DNA of 52,087 nt from Nemertoderma westbladi (lineage: Eukaryota; Xenacoelomorpha; Nemertodermatida; Nemertodermatidae). The DNA is taken from NCBI GenBank assembly GCA_032718475.1, contig JAUCBJ010009056.1, positions 1 to 52,087 of the forward strand. Reading direction: 5' to 3'. The notes beneath the pieces were generated by a model. That model did no database searches. It was not told the origin of the DNA and was given only the letters and a program-made list of their open reading frames with translations. Positions 10,301 through 25,300 of this stretch are shown here, piece by piece (position 1 is the first letter of the stretch; the number at the start of each line of letters is the position of its first letter). The translations under genes were made by a program, and so were the position numbers.

Positions 10301-13300
10301 AGAGGACCATTACCCCCGAATCGATTTTTTTTATTTTAAAGCCTCTATTCTGAAATTCTAACTCAATTATCTATGAGCCTTTACTATGAAAACTGGGTAT
10401 GGATAGCTTCGTAAACCCTTTTTTTCAAAAAATATGGCACTTTTTGTGAAGTTCGGTTTATTTAAAAAATGTTGTTTATTTTCAGGCTTTTATATATCTC
10501 ATCTAGAAGGACCAGTAATACTACCGTATATACCAGTACCAGTACCAGTACCAGAGATATTTAGGGAATCTTTTATGAAGCATAAAATTATTATTTTTGA
10601 ATGATTTATTGGGGCTTTATAATGTTCGGACGATATTTTGAGGATCATATATTTTGAAAGGCAAAGAGTTACAGTTACAAAATCGGTTCTAGAACATCCA
10701 ACTGGCCATGCTTTACAAAACGAATACTCACGATTGTAGCCCGGAAGCTGCTGAACAATTTGTTATATGTTTAATGACAATTGAGTAAAAAATAAAAAAG
10801 TAGTAGGCTGGAATTTTGTGATGAAAAATGATTCGAAATCTACAAACTGAGAAGAAGATTGTTTTATACAATACGCATGTCGCATACAGAGCGTCATGAA
10901 TATCAGCCATAAATACTGTTATTGTTGTTTACGAAAATATTATATGTATTTTGGACAGTCTCCCTGGGGTACCTACAAAATTACCTCCTTGAGGTATTTT
11001 TTTTTTCAATTTTCTTATTTTATCAATGAAAATTTCAAAAATATTTGAAGAAATTAAAAAAAAATTTATAATTTTTTTTTAACAAATTTCAAATTTTTTA
11101 ATTCAAGTTTCTGTTTTGTGATGAAAAAATCACTCGCCAGTGAAAACCGATGTCACCTTCTATCAGACTAAAAAAATAGATAAAACAAACTTTGTGAAAA
11201 TTTGGTAAATTTTCGAAAATTACCCTCACAAACATTGCGGTCACGTTAAATAATTATGATCAAATTTGATCACGGTTCATCGTGTTACATAATATATAAA
11301 TAAACTATATTTAATAAATTAAATAAATAGAAATAGAAAAAATTTAATGAAAAATAAACAAAAATTTAATAGAAAAATTATTATATACTGTACCATTCCC
11401 CGGACTACAGACAGTATAGTGTCGTAATTCAGTGACCCCCCCCCCCCCCCCCCCCCCCCAACAAAAAAATTATACAAAATAAAAAATCTTATAATACTAA
11501 TATTAATATATAACTAACTACTTGAAATTGTTGTGCCGTTTATATTTACCAATCATTTAGACCAAAATAACTAAGCATTAGTCTTATCGTGCGTAATAAT
11601 GATAACAACTAACCGAAAGAATGGAGATATTCTGTATCCTCGTCAACATCAATGTAATTATCATCGCATTCTAACTCATCGGCTTTGGGTTTACATAATA
11701 AAGCCATTAGAACAGCAATACAAATAACCTATTAATAAAAAAATATTATGTTGACAATGAAACACGCGAAAATATTTTTAACCGATAACGTAAATTATTA
11801 TTCGTCATCAGGCGGACCTTGGGTACTAATGACAGTCAGACAGGAGCGAAACGAGCAATATAGTACAGTATATGGCTGAGTACAAAACAAAACAAAGACC
11901 AAAGATCCAATTATAAAGACCTGAATAATCTTGTAACACGTTTTAACTTTCGTTTATTGTTTTGGTTCCCCCAACACGCCTCTGTAACCTGCTCCTATAC
12001 CAACCTGCTCCTGTGGCAATGGCAATGTTTGCAATTTACCTCTTTGTTTTGTACAGAAAAGTATTGTGTCTTTGTTTTGAATTCACCCTACAGTATATAA
12101 AACATGCCCGCAAAACACAACATCAAAACTTAGTATGACTCCGCTGGGGTACAGGCTAATGATGGTGACCCCATTGCTAATCTATCTTTCCTTATGTAAC
12201 AATAAAGTGAACTTTATTTACCTTTAGTGGTTGCAACAAGAACACAGATGACAGGAAGCTGAGGACCATAGATATTGTCATATCGGCAACTTCATCATCA
12301 AGATTATCCTTGTCCCACGGTTTACGAGGTAAACCTATGGAAAACAACAATAAGTCTGAGTAAACATAAGAAAGTAAAAAATAATAACTATTTATTTTAC
12401 GGTAAATAAAATATACTTTATTTACCGTCAGATAAGTCATAAGTTATAAGTCAGATCGAGGGGCGAAAAGGTAAATAACGTGATTTATTATCGTACAATA
12501 ATATGTAATTTTATTTTTAAAATCATCCTTATCATTATAATTATTAAAATATTTACTGTTTTAATAAGTAATTAAACATTGCACCAGTCGCACCGCAGTT
12601 AGTCTTCGTCCTTCTTGTGATTTGTTGATAACAATGGAAAGGTGTTGTTGAAAGGATTCCAAATTTGTAAATAACTATTAATGTCGTTAAGAAATAGATG
12701 AGATATATAGGCGTTCAAAACATGCAGGTATTTGCATCCTATACAGCATGCAGGGCAGGGAATTTATTATATTTACTAAATACACAATATTCTAGAACAT
12801 ATTATTTATTTGAAGATTATTAATTACTTAATATGTTATTTCACTAGTCGTAGCTACTCATTAAATAAATAAAATGCCCCAGTATAGTATTTATTACAGT
12901 GCAAAGTTGGCTGATTCAAGAGCAATAATCCCCATTTACCTAGGTAAATAATGCAGATATTATTTACCGCTAGCCCATTGACTGGACAGTAAATAATTAA
13001 TATTATTAATATTAAGAAACGGTAATATTATTTATTAGTCACCTTAATGAAAAAGGATTTCAGTTACCTGCGAAGTTTGCAGAGTAGAATAAAAGTAGAA
13101 ATAGTCCAGTTAGTACGGCTAAAACCGTTAGAATCCAACCAATATAACTGCACCAATAGGGTAAAGAGAACCCCTTACTGCGCCTCTTCTTAGGTTCAGA
13201 GTTCATCTGTAATCAATTAATTACCAAATTATTTACAATCAATTAATTGTTAAATCTATAAACAAATAATTTATTATAATTAAATTAAATGTTATTAAGT

Positions 13301-16300
13301 ATTAATTTAGTTTATTAATTTAGTATTATTATATAATCATTATTAAAACCACTAACCCCAATTTAAAAACAACCATATTTATTTATCTCCATTCTCTCTC
13401 ATTAATATACCCACCCACAGGGACAACAACACCTATAGCTACTTATAGCTATTCGTTGTTGCCCCTATCTTTCTCTGATACCATTTTAATTGTGCAATAT
13501 GTTCTATAGTATGTCACAGGAAGAACAAAATATTAATTTAATTGAATAGATATACAAACAATTTAGAATAAACAAAGAGTCGGCCGAAGCCGGAGACGAC
13601 CCGAAGGCTCCACTTTTATTCGCACATTTGTATAAGTTCCACAGTATTCTAACAAATAATTTTATTAATCACAGAATTAATCACAGGGAGTCTGAAATAT
13701 ATTGGCAGGTTAAAATAGGTCGCCTGTGCATCAGTCGATTAATAATCGCAAAATAATTCCTAACAGCAATATGGGGGACGTACCGTACAGGGATTGTATC
13801 AACAGATCTGTTTGGGATGTCGTGCTCCAGATATCAAACAGGTACATGTCTAACGGCGATTACAACATAAAACTTACAACTTAAACATAAAACAAAAAGA
13901 TTATAGTCTGCATGTCCTTTAGGGACAGGGTATGTTTATATAATATTAATAACTAATATTAATGGGGCCGCATATTTCTCCATATACATCATAAACCATT
14001 ATTTACAAAATTAAGTATAATATACTGTACAAGTGCAGCAGTAATAAGTCAGTCAATAATTGTGCCAAGCCAACGTAACTGACATGATTCTCGCGTCCAG
14101 CAAGGATGTTAACACAACAATTCCGCTCTGCGTCAGCAAAACAGCATAATGAGATTCTGGAAAGGCTGTACCTAGCAGTTCCAGAAAAAACATGACATCA
14201 TGGATAGTTGCCGGTTAACAACCAATAAAAGCCGCCATTTTGCTCTGTTTACATTTTTATAAAGGGATTCAGAATTCAGAAAGCGGGGCGTGTGGAGTAG
14301 TACGGGACAGAGCTTAGCGGCAATAAAAAAGCAAATTTTAGGACGCTAAAGCTTTTACATCTTTCGAGGGTAAGGGTGGGCGTCACTCCTACCCCAAGAT
14401 TTGCTCCCAGGTGTTTAACTGGTACTCATTTTATCGACCCCAGTGGATAAATTGCTGAATGGACCCTGGCGGGGCTCGAACCTACAACCAATAGATTGCA
14501 GGCCCGGCGCTCAACCAACTGAGCTACCCCGCCTTTTTAAAACATAGATACAATATACAGTTAACGATGTATTTATTAGTACTGTACTACAGTAAGGACT
14601 ACATGAGATATAGTTACCGGTATACTCACGTCGTCTTGTTTATATAAATGTTCCTTATCGGAATCAGACTTGTTATCAATCTCTTTCGCTTTGGAATATC
14701 GGAAAAACAGGACGATGAAAGCTGTTAGTGGGAAAACCATTAGAGCCGACATCAGGCCTATACCGAACTGAAAATATATTGGAGTTAGCTAGGAAGAAAG
14801 TACAATATTCGATAAATGATCATCACGTAACGTATCGCTTTACAGAATAGTAACATTCAGTCTGCTGCAGCTATTGTTTCTGACCTGGACGTTATAAAGT
14901 TATCCATAGTTTAGCTGAAGTGCAACATACGCCAAACAACCAACATTTTTCGTAAAAAGCAAATCATTATTCTAAAATGATTTTCAATGTACCGGTATCA
15001 TGACAGCTGGACAGGACTCCTTGTTAGGCCATGTCGTGATCCTTCGAAACATAATAAATGTAATATTCGCCACCAGCGGGGATTGAACCCGCGACTCAAG
15101 ATAAACGTTCAGGTATGCCCACCACTACATCATGGAGTCTCCCGCATGTATTCTGAATTCAATAGCAACCGTAAGGAAGTTTACCCCCTATAGCAAAACA
15201 ATCGGAATGATGCAGGAGCCACTGTGGTGTAGTGGTTAGCATACCTGAACGTTTATCGGAAGACGCGGGTTCGATCCTCGCTGGTGGCGAATTTATTTTT
15301 TCCGCTCCATTTGCTATAGAGTTGGATCATCCTAAGTCCTGTTTCAATTTCTTATAATTTATACAATCTCATGGATGTTAAAACATAAACAATAATAATA
15401 TATAATAATACAATATAATAATTCATTGATCATCAATAATAGAACAATTAAACAAAACCTTCCGGACAACGAGATCAAGAAATCAGTTGAATCCTTGAAG
15501 CTCCATGACGACAATCCCATCACTCCAAGTACATCGAAGCAAAAGGCCCTGTGCAAAGTCCTCGATGAGGCTAAGTTCGACAACCTCATAAACAAGACAG
15601 AGTCTGATTACCTCCTAGCTCGGCTTCATGGTGCCGCAGCACCTGGGTCAGGTGACTGGCTGAAAGCCAACCCCTCGGGATCATTGGGTCAGCGTCTTTC
15701 CGGCGAACTTCTTCGGATCGCTACTTCTGTCCGACTAGGAGCTAAAGTCCATGTTCAGCACAGTTGTACTTCGGGATCTACTTGTGATTCACTGGGTCTC
15801 CACTCTTTAGTTTGCAAAAAATTGCCTGGCAGACAAGCAAGGCACCGTCAGGCTCTGAGGGAGGCGATACGATCAGCGGATATACCCAAATACTCTTGAG
15901 CCTGTTATCCCTTTCCGACAATAAGCGCCCCGAAAGATCGACATTAGTCCCTTGGGCATCTGGCAAACCGTCTGAGCGTTGCTTTTTTTTTAAAGCGTGA
16001 TTCTAACTTTTAACTTGGCCTACATACATTATTACGTTTAACTTACTTTATTACTTTTAACTTACGTACTTCTACTTTTTAAAATTCAATTTGTGATTTT
16101 AACTAATTAAGATTTTACATAATTGAATTAATTAATTAATAAAAAATGATATAATTTATTAATATGTAGAGTTGGTGTGGCATAGGTGGGACTGTTTTTG
16201 TGGCACAAATTAAGTGCAAACTAATTATAAAAAAAATTTCAAATTAAGGCTTCAAAGTAAAAGGGCCCCAAAACAATCACAAAGATTAAAGACCCAAAAT

Positions 16301-19300
16301 ATAATACAATAATGAAAGGAGCTATCAGTTTGTTAACAATAATTACAAACACACAACAAACGCATCTCATAAAGTAGTTTATTTACCTGCTGTATTGGAA
16401 TAGGAATGGGTCCGAGTTTCACGGTATTAGAAGTTCCTTTACCAGCGATAGTCAGTGAATAATAAGCGCAGGCGACACCGAACTCCAAAATAACGAACGC
16501 TAAACAGCAGGTGAGCCTCTGTAAAGTTAAGTTATACCGTCGGGAAATAAACGAAAATAAATTGAAAAATAACATCCAAGGAAGGCCAAATAAAAGGGCA
16601 GATAAAAACAAATAATCATATATGTCACAACTATTTCCATATAGACGAGTAAAGGGACTTGCGATTGGTCATTCTTCTTAATTAACTGTACACGAGTAAC
16701 TTGTGATTGGTCAACCTTCTTAATTAACTGTACACGAGTAACTTGTGATTGGTCAACCTTCTTAATTAACTGTACACGAGTAACTTGTGATTGGTCATCT
16801 TTCTTAACTGTACAAGAGTAACTTGTGATTGGTCAACCTTCTTAATTAACTGTACACGAGTAACTTGTGATTGGTCAACCTTCTTAATTAACTGTACACG
16901 AGTAACTTGTGATTGGTCAACCTTCTTAATTAACTGTACACGAGTAACTTGTGATTGGTCATCTTTCTTACCTGAACGCGAGTAAATGGACTTGTGATTG
17001 GTAATCTTTCTTACCTGAACGCGAGTAAATGGACTTGTGATTGGCCGCAGGAACACGGAAAGGTAAATATGCTCATCGGAAATCATATCATGCGACTTGT
17101 TGTCAAAAAGCATATTAAACCCGGTTTGGTCTACAGAGGAAGCAACGGCTAAACGGCGGGAAATCTAAAATGGAGGAAAATAAATAATTTTTGTTACATT
17201 TATATCAACTTAACAGCGAATTACTCTTAAAGCTGCAAAGTTCTTTGGGGACCTCATTGCCTCTGCTTTTGGGGGCGCATGCGTCCAGCGCGAGGTTACC
17301 CTGGCATCCGGTTACCTGGACAGAAGGGGCCGCGAGGTAAGGGGAGTTAGGGCGGATCTCCTGGCTTCGGCTTTGGGGATGGTGCGGGTCTGCGGGGCAA
17401 TGACCTCGTAGACTGATATTAATCCCCGGTGCACCCCCTTTTTTAATTGTATTGTTTATATCTTTTTAATTTTATTGTTCTGATAGGTGGTGGGAATTTG
17501 GTGCAGTTTTATATTGATTAATTAAATATACTTACATATACTTTTTTATTATTAACAATATAAAATATAATATTTAGAGAAAATTGATTGATTTTTAATT
17601 GTTATTGAGCGGTACCGGTTATCAAATAGTCAAGTAGTTTAAATTAAATTGAATTGATATTAAAGGATGTTATTTCTATTAATAAATATCAAATTAAATA
17701 TAATAATGTTAGTATTTAATTATCATACCTCACAATCGTCTCTATCGAAAGCCAACCACCTGTTACATATAAACACGAATTTATTCCCGGTTTGTATATC
17801 TCGAATCGATATAAAGTTTAAGTACCAACTCTTGGAGTACCCGTCCCCAGAATTATCGTGCCAGATGTTTAAAGCCTTCAAGGGGCCCAGATGTCTGAAA
17901 TATTATAAATAACTGAATATTATAACGCTGTGGCAGTAACAACAAACATTTATTTCAAAAATAATATAGAAAATAACAACAGAGAGCATATAAGGAGTGA
18001 TAAAAAATAGAAAATATAGAAAAAGTGGAAAATATAGAAAAAATAGAAAATATAGAACAAAAAAATATACATAAGAAACTACATTTTTCTACTTTTCCAC
18101 TTTTCAGTGACAAGAATCACTGCCGTTTTTTTTATCTTACACTAAACTTCTAGAACACTAGCTCGCCTCTTTATAGAAAATTTGAATAACTTGCACACCA
18201 TTTGATTCCAAATTAAAATAATCGTAAACCGAGACAAAACAACCCATGCTATAAAATTTCAGATCATATGTCTTCGGGCCCAGAATATTGACCCAGAATA
18301 GACTCGGACTGGCTCTATAAATTAACTTAGACATTATTTAATTAATATTGTTCAGAATATCATTGCTTGCTATTAATGATATTATTTATCTAACTTATTG
18401 AGGTAAAACTATACACTTACACTTACACCTATACACTTAAATGCGCAAATTGACTTGTGTTTTTATGACGATTCGTGCATTTGTTCTTCTAGCCCTATAT
18501 TACATGGTTGCCATGGATTCAATGTAATCCAATATATATATGCAGTTTAGAATTACGAAACAGAGATTGTGACATGGGTACCAAGGTACGTTGTCATGGG
18601 TACCAAGGTACGTTGTCATGAGTACCAAGGTACGTTGAGCTATAAAACATCTAAATCTAAATTGTATACCTAATGCTAAAACTCGACTATTAGTAAGACT
18701 TATCTGTCCTTATATGGGCATGGAATGTATCTAACTATCTATATATTTAGCTAAAACTCGACTATTAGTAAGACTTCTCTGTCCTTATATGGGCATGGGA
18801 TATATCTAACTATCTATATATTTAGCTAAAACTCGACTATTAGTAAGACTTATCTGTCCTTATATGGGCATGGAATGTATCTAACTATCTATATATTTAG
18901 CTAAAACTCGACTATTAGTAAGACTTATCTGTCCTTATATGGGCATGGAATATATCTAACTATCTATATATTTAGCTAAAACTCGACTATTAGTAAGACT
19001 TCTCTGTCCTTATATGGGCATGGAATATATCTAACTATCTATCTATATCTCACTACTCACTGTTTGGTTCCCAAAAGGAAGGTGTTGAGTTGATTCATAC
19101 AGAAGGTTCGACGTTTAGGATCAGATAATATTCTCGCACCTGTTGAGAAATTCTCCCCGTAAATATCGCAGAAAACTCTGGATTTCGTACCGGCGTTGAA
19201 TTTCATTCCAGTCTGAACGGCAATCTCGTAATAATAATTGCAATTCGGATCGTTATCCGCTAGGGGGCATACACCAATCTGTATAGCAAAGGTGATAAAC

Positions 19301-22300
19301 GTTATTACCAGTAACAAAATAACTTAATTTTTGCGCGCGGTATTATAAAAGGAAGTTATCTTGTTTATTGTTTTGGTAATAACAACATGTTAATTTAACC
19401 TGCTATTTTCCTCTAATTAATAATTAACTTTGTTAATTAGTCGAGATGGAAAGCTGGATAATTGAACTAACCTGCATATACCAATCAAAAGTAAGACAAT
19501 AATTTACCAAAAGAGTTTGTATTAGTAACATATTGATTAAATTGTCTTTGTCCCTAAGGGATCCGAACTAACCAGTTCTTTGTCCCTAAGGGATCCGAAC
19601 TAACCAGTTCTTTGTCTCTGATATCTTTTCTTCTCGCCCAGATTAGTAGCAACGCGTAAATCCAAAATATCGAGAATATGAGAATATACAAAGGGTACAT
19701 AACGAGGAAGTCAAAGTTGAGACTCTCAAAGTTAATTGGAGGGGGTAAAGGGAACAAGGTTGAGGTGAATGTTGATAAATGGGTGCACAAACATTCAGAA
19801 ACATCTGTATTCGTGTGTGAACCAACCTAAAATAAATTAAAATTAAATTATTCTGGATCTAGATTTCTTACAATTCGCCCCCTAGCGGCCGACATAGGAA
19901 CTAGTAGTCAGTATGTGTTTATAGTATAATTTATAATAATAATAATAATATATACACCCCCAGCGGGGTAAATGGTTTTACAAGTGATTAATCTAGTAAA
20001 ATCCGTAATTTAATTTAAAATATATTATATGGTGCATTCAAATAATAGTAAAAGTTAATAAAAATATTTATATATATAATATATATATATAAATATAAAT
20101 TAAAAATAGTTAATTCCTTGAGGCCAGTTCGGCGAGAGGCGGGCAAACAGGGCAGTTGAGTGCGTGGTACCGGGTTGGAGGCAGTGGCGGCAGATACAGT
20201 CGGGCGGAATGGGGTGGAACGGGGATGATGTCTTGCATATAAGATGGTGGAACCCATGCGAAGTGGCGCGGGTTATGTGGTGGCGGTTACGCTGCCCGGC
20301 GAGTTTTCAGACTGAGCTGTAGAAGCCTGGGCCGGAGGCGTAGTGTTCATTCGGATAGTATAATTTATAAACTTTATATTCCACGTTACGACAATGGGGA
20401 CAAGGGAATATATAAACAAACAGCTTAAACGCTAGTATGTCAGAGACCTGTTGTTATTTAAAAGATAACGGATGTGTGATGATAAAACAACGAGATATGT
20501 TCTAAATTCCGGTAAATAATTGAAATACAAAATCTCTTATTTAACCTGAAGGAGCCCGGTGGTAGGGCGATAACGTTTGTTTGCTGAATAAAATGTTATT
20601 TGCCGGTGTTTAGACCCTAAATCTCGTTGTTATTTCAACACCCATCCGTTATGTTTAACATTAGAATACTGGCGCGGGCATACCACTTCATATCTTATTT
20701 TATAAAGATGGCAGTGACTGGCGCAGTTCGCAGATATCAAACCCTATTAGATATATATTAGATAGATATCAAACCAGTTCAGCAAATGGAAAGTCTCCAG
20801 TAAACAACTAATTATCTTACCACGCATCCCTTGTACCTCCATTCATTACTTACCACGCATCCCTTGGACATCCATTCATTACTTACCACACATCCCTTGG
20901 ACATCCATTCATTACTTACCACGCATCCCTTGGACCTCCATTCATTACTTACCACGCATCCCTTGGACATCCATTCATTACTTACCACACATCCCTTGGA
21001 CATCCATTCATTACTTACCACGCATCCCTTGGACATCCATTCATTACTTACCACGCATCCCTTGGACATCCATTCATTACTTACCACGCATCCCTTGGAC
21101 ATCCATTCATTACTTACCACGCATCCCTTGGACATCCATTCATTACTTACCACGCATCCCTTGGACATCCATTCATTACTTACCACGCATCCCTTGGACA
21201 TCCATTCATTACTTACCACGCATCCCTTGGACATCCATTCATTACTTACCACGCATCCCTTGGACATCCATTCATTACTTACCACGCATCCCTTGGACAT
21301 CCATTCATTACTTACCACGCATCCCTTGGACATCCATTCATTACTTACCACGCATCCCTTGGACATCCATTCATTACTTACCACGCATCCCTTGGACATC
21401 CATTCATTACTTACCACGCATCCCTTGGACATCCATTCATTACTTACCACGCATCCCTTGGACATCCATTCATTACTTACCACGCATCCCTTGGACATCC
21501 ATTCATTACTTACCACGCATCCCTTGGACATCCATTCATTACTTACCACGCATCCCTTGGACATCCATTCATTACTTACCACGCATCCCTTGGACATCCA
21601 TTCATTACTTACCACGCATCCCTTGGACATCCATTCATTACTTACCACGCATCCCTTGGACATCCATTCATTACTTACCACGCATCCCTTGGACATCCAT
21701 TCATTACTTACCACGCATCCCTTGGACATCCATTCATTACTTACCACGCATCCCTTGGACATCCATTCATTACTTACCACGCATCCCTTGGACATCCATT
21801 CATTACTTACCACGCATCCCTTGGACATCCATTCATTACTTACCACGCATCCCTTGGACATCCATTCATTACTTACCACGCATCCCTTGGACATCCATTC
21901 ATTACTTACCACGCATCCCTTGGACATCCATTCATTACTTACCACGCATCCCTTGGACATCCATTCATTACTTACCACGCATCCCTTGGACATCCATTCA
22001 TTACTTACCACGCATCCCTTGGACATCCATTCATTACTTACCACGCATCCCTTGGACATCCATTCATTACTTACCACGCATCCCTTGGACATCCATTCAT
22101 TACTTACCACGCATCCCTTGGACATCCATTCATTACTTACCACGCATCCCTTGGACATCCATTCATTACTTACCACGCATCCCTTGGACATCCATTCATT
22201 ACTTACCACGCATCCCTTGGACATCCATTCATTACTTACCACGCATCCCTTGGACATCCATTCATTACTTACCACGCATCCCTTGGACATCCATTCATTA

Positions 22301-25300
22301 CTTACCACGCATCCCTTGGACATCCATTCATTACTTACCACGCATCCCTTGGACATCCATTCATTACTTACCACGCATCCCTTGGACATCCATTCATTAC
22401 TTACCACGCATCCCTTGGACATCCATTCATTACTTACCACGCATCCCTTGGACATCCATTCATTACTTACCACGCATCCCTTGGACATCCATTCATTACT
22501 TACCACGCATCCCTTGGACATCCATTCATTACTTACCACGCATCCCTTGGACATCCATTCATTACTTACCACGCATCCCTTGGACATCCATTCATTACTT
22601 ACCACGCATCCCTTGGACATCCATTCATTACTTACCACGCATCCCTTGGACATCCATTCATTACTTACCACGCATCCCTTGGACATCCATTCATTACTTA
22701 CCACGCATCCCTTGGACATCCATTCATTACTTACCACGCATCCCTTGGACATCCATTCATTACTTACCACGCATCCCTTGGACATCCATTCATTACTTAC
22801 CACGCATCCCTTGGACATCCATTCATTACTTACCACGCATCCCTTGGACATCCATTCATTACTTACCACGCATCCCTTGGACATCCATTCATTACTTACC
22901 ACGCATCCCTTGGACATCCATTCATTACTTACCACGCATCCCTTGGACATCCATTCATTACTTACCACGCATCCCTTGGACATCCATTCATTACTTACCA
23001 CGCATCCCTTGGACATCCATTCATTACTTACCACGCATCCCTTGGACATCCATTCATTACTTACCACGCATCCCTTGGACATCCATTCATTACTTACCAC
23101 GCATCCCTTGGACATCCATTCATTACTTACCACGCATCCCTTGGACATCCATTCATTACTTACCACGCATCCCTTGGACATCCATTCATTACTTACCACG
23201 CATCCCTTGGACATCCATTCATTACTTACCACGCATCCCTTGGACATCCATTCATTACTTACCACGCATCCCTTGGACATCCATTCATTACTTACCACGC
23301 ATCCCTTGGACCTCCATTCATTACTTACCACGCATCCCTTGGACATCCATTCATTACTTACCACGCATCCCTTGGACATCCATTCATTACTTACCACGCA
23401 TCCCTTGGACATCCATTCATTACTTACCACGCATCCCTTGGACATCCATTCATTACTTACCACGCATCCCTTGGACATCCATTCATTACTTACCACGCAT
23501 CCCTTGGACATCCATTCATTACTTACCACGCATCCCTTGGACATCCATTCATTACTTACCACGCATCCCTTGGACATCCATTCATTACTTACCACGCATC
23601 CCTTGGACATCCATTCATTACTTACCACGCATCCCTTGGACATCCATTCATTACTTACCACGCATCCCTTGGACATCCATTCATTACTTACCACGCATCC
23701 CTTGAACATCCATTCATTACTTACCACGCATCCCTTGGACATCCATTCATTACTTACCACGCATCCCTTGGACATCCATTCATTACTTACCACGCATCCC
23801 TTGAACATCCATTCATTACTTACCACGCATCCCTTGGACATCCATTCATTACTTACCACGCATCCCTTGGACATCCATTCATTACTTACCACGCATCCCT
23901 TGGACATCCATTCATTACTTACCACGCATCCCTTGGACATCCATTCATTACTTACCACGCATCCCTTGGACATCCATTTATTACTTACCACGCATCCCTT
24001 GAACATCCATTCATTACTTACCACGCATTCCTTGGACATCCATTCATTACTTACCACGCATCCCTTGGACATCCATTCATTACTTACCACGCATCCCTTG
24101 GACATCCATTCATTACTTACCACGCATCCCTTGGACATCCATTCATTACTTACCACGCATCCCTTGGACATCCATTCATTACTTACCACGCATCCCTTGG
24201 ACATCCATTCATTACTTACCACGCATCCCTTGGACATCCATTCATTACTTACCACGCATCCCTTGTACCTCCATTCATTACTTACCACGCATCCCTTGGA
24301 CATCCATTCATTACTTACCACGCATCCCTTGGACATCCATTCATTACTTACCACGCATCCCTTGGACATCCATTCATTACTTACCACGCATCCCTTGGAC
24401 ATCCATTCATTACTTACCACGCATCCCTTGGACATCCATTCATTCCTTACCACGCATCCCTTGGACATCCATTCATTACTTACCACGAATCCCTTGGACA
24501 TCCATTCATTACTTACCACGCATCCCTTGGACATCCATTCATTACTTACCACGCATCCATTGGACATCCATTCATTACTTACCACGCATCCCTTGGACAT
24601 CCATTTATTACTTACCACGCATCCCTTGAACATCCATTCATTACTTACCACGCATTCCTTGGACATCCATTCATTACTTACCACGCATCCCTTGGACATC
24701 CATTTATTACTTACCACGCATCCCTTGAACATCCATTCATTACTTACCACGCATTCCTTGGACATCCATTCATTACTTACCACGCATCCCTTGGACATCC
24801 ATTCATTACTTACCACGCATCCCTTGGACATCCATTCATTACTTACCACGCATCCCTTGGACATCCATTTATTACTTACCACGCATCCCTTGGACATCCA
24901 TTTATTACTTACCACGCATCCCTTGAACATCCATTCATTACTTACCACGCATTCCTTGGACATCCATTCATTACTTACCACGCATCCCTTGGACATCCAT
25001 TCATTACTTACCACGCATCCCTTGGACATCCATTCATTACTTACCACGCGCCATTGGACATCCATTCATTACTTACCACGCATCCCTTGGACATCCATTT
25101 ATTACTTACCACGCATCCCTTGGACATCCATTTATTACTTACCACGCATCCCTTGAACATCCATTCATTACTTACCACGCATTCCTTGGACATCCATTCA
25201 TTACTTACCACGCATCCCTTGGACATCCATTCATTACTTACCACGCATCCCTTGGACATCCATTCATTACTTACCACGCATCCCTTGGACATCCATTCAT

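Noticed and set aside
15069-15288. Functional tRNA genes
   Set aside because: The anticodon arm does not pair in either copy, and copy 1 has a mismatched acceptor stem, so I list them as tRNA-like repeats.
16766-17113. ORF of 115 codons spanning exon 11 and its repeats (QSQVTRVQLIKKVD repeated)
   Set aside because: Reads through the exon 11 donor into the tandem copies. The exon 12 acceptor and phase support splicing at 17015 instead.
19057-19317. Start of a separate small secreted protein (MLLVITFITFAIQIGVCPLA)
   Set aside because: The hydrophobic start is translated intron. The acceptor at 19279-19280 and phase with exon 8 show that the coding part begins at IGVCPL within PLAT.
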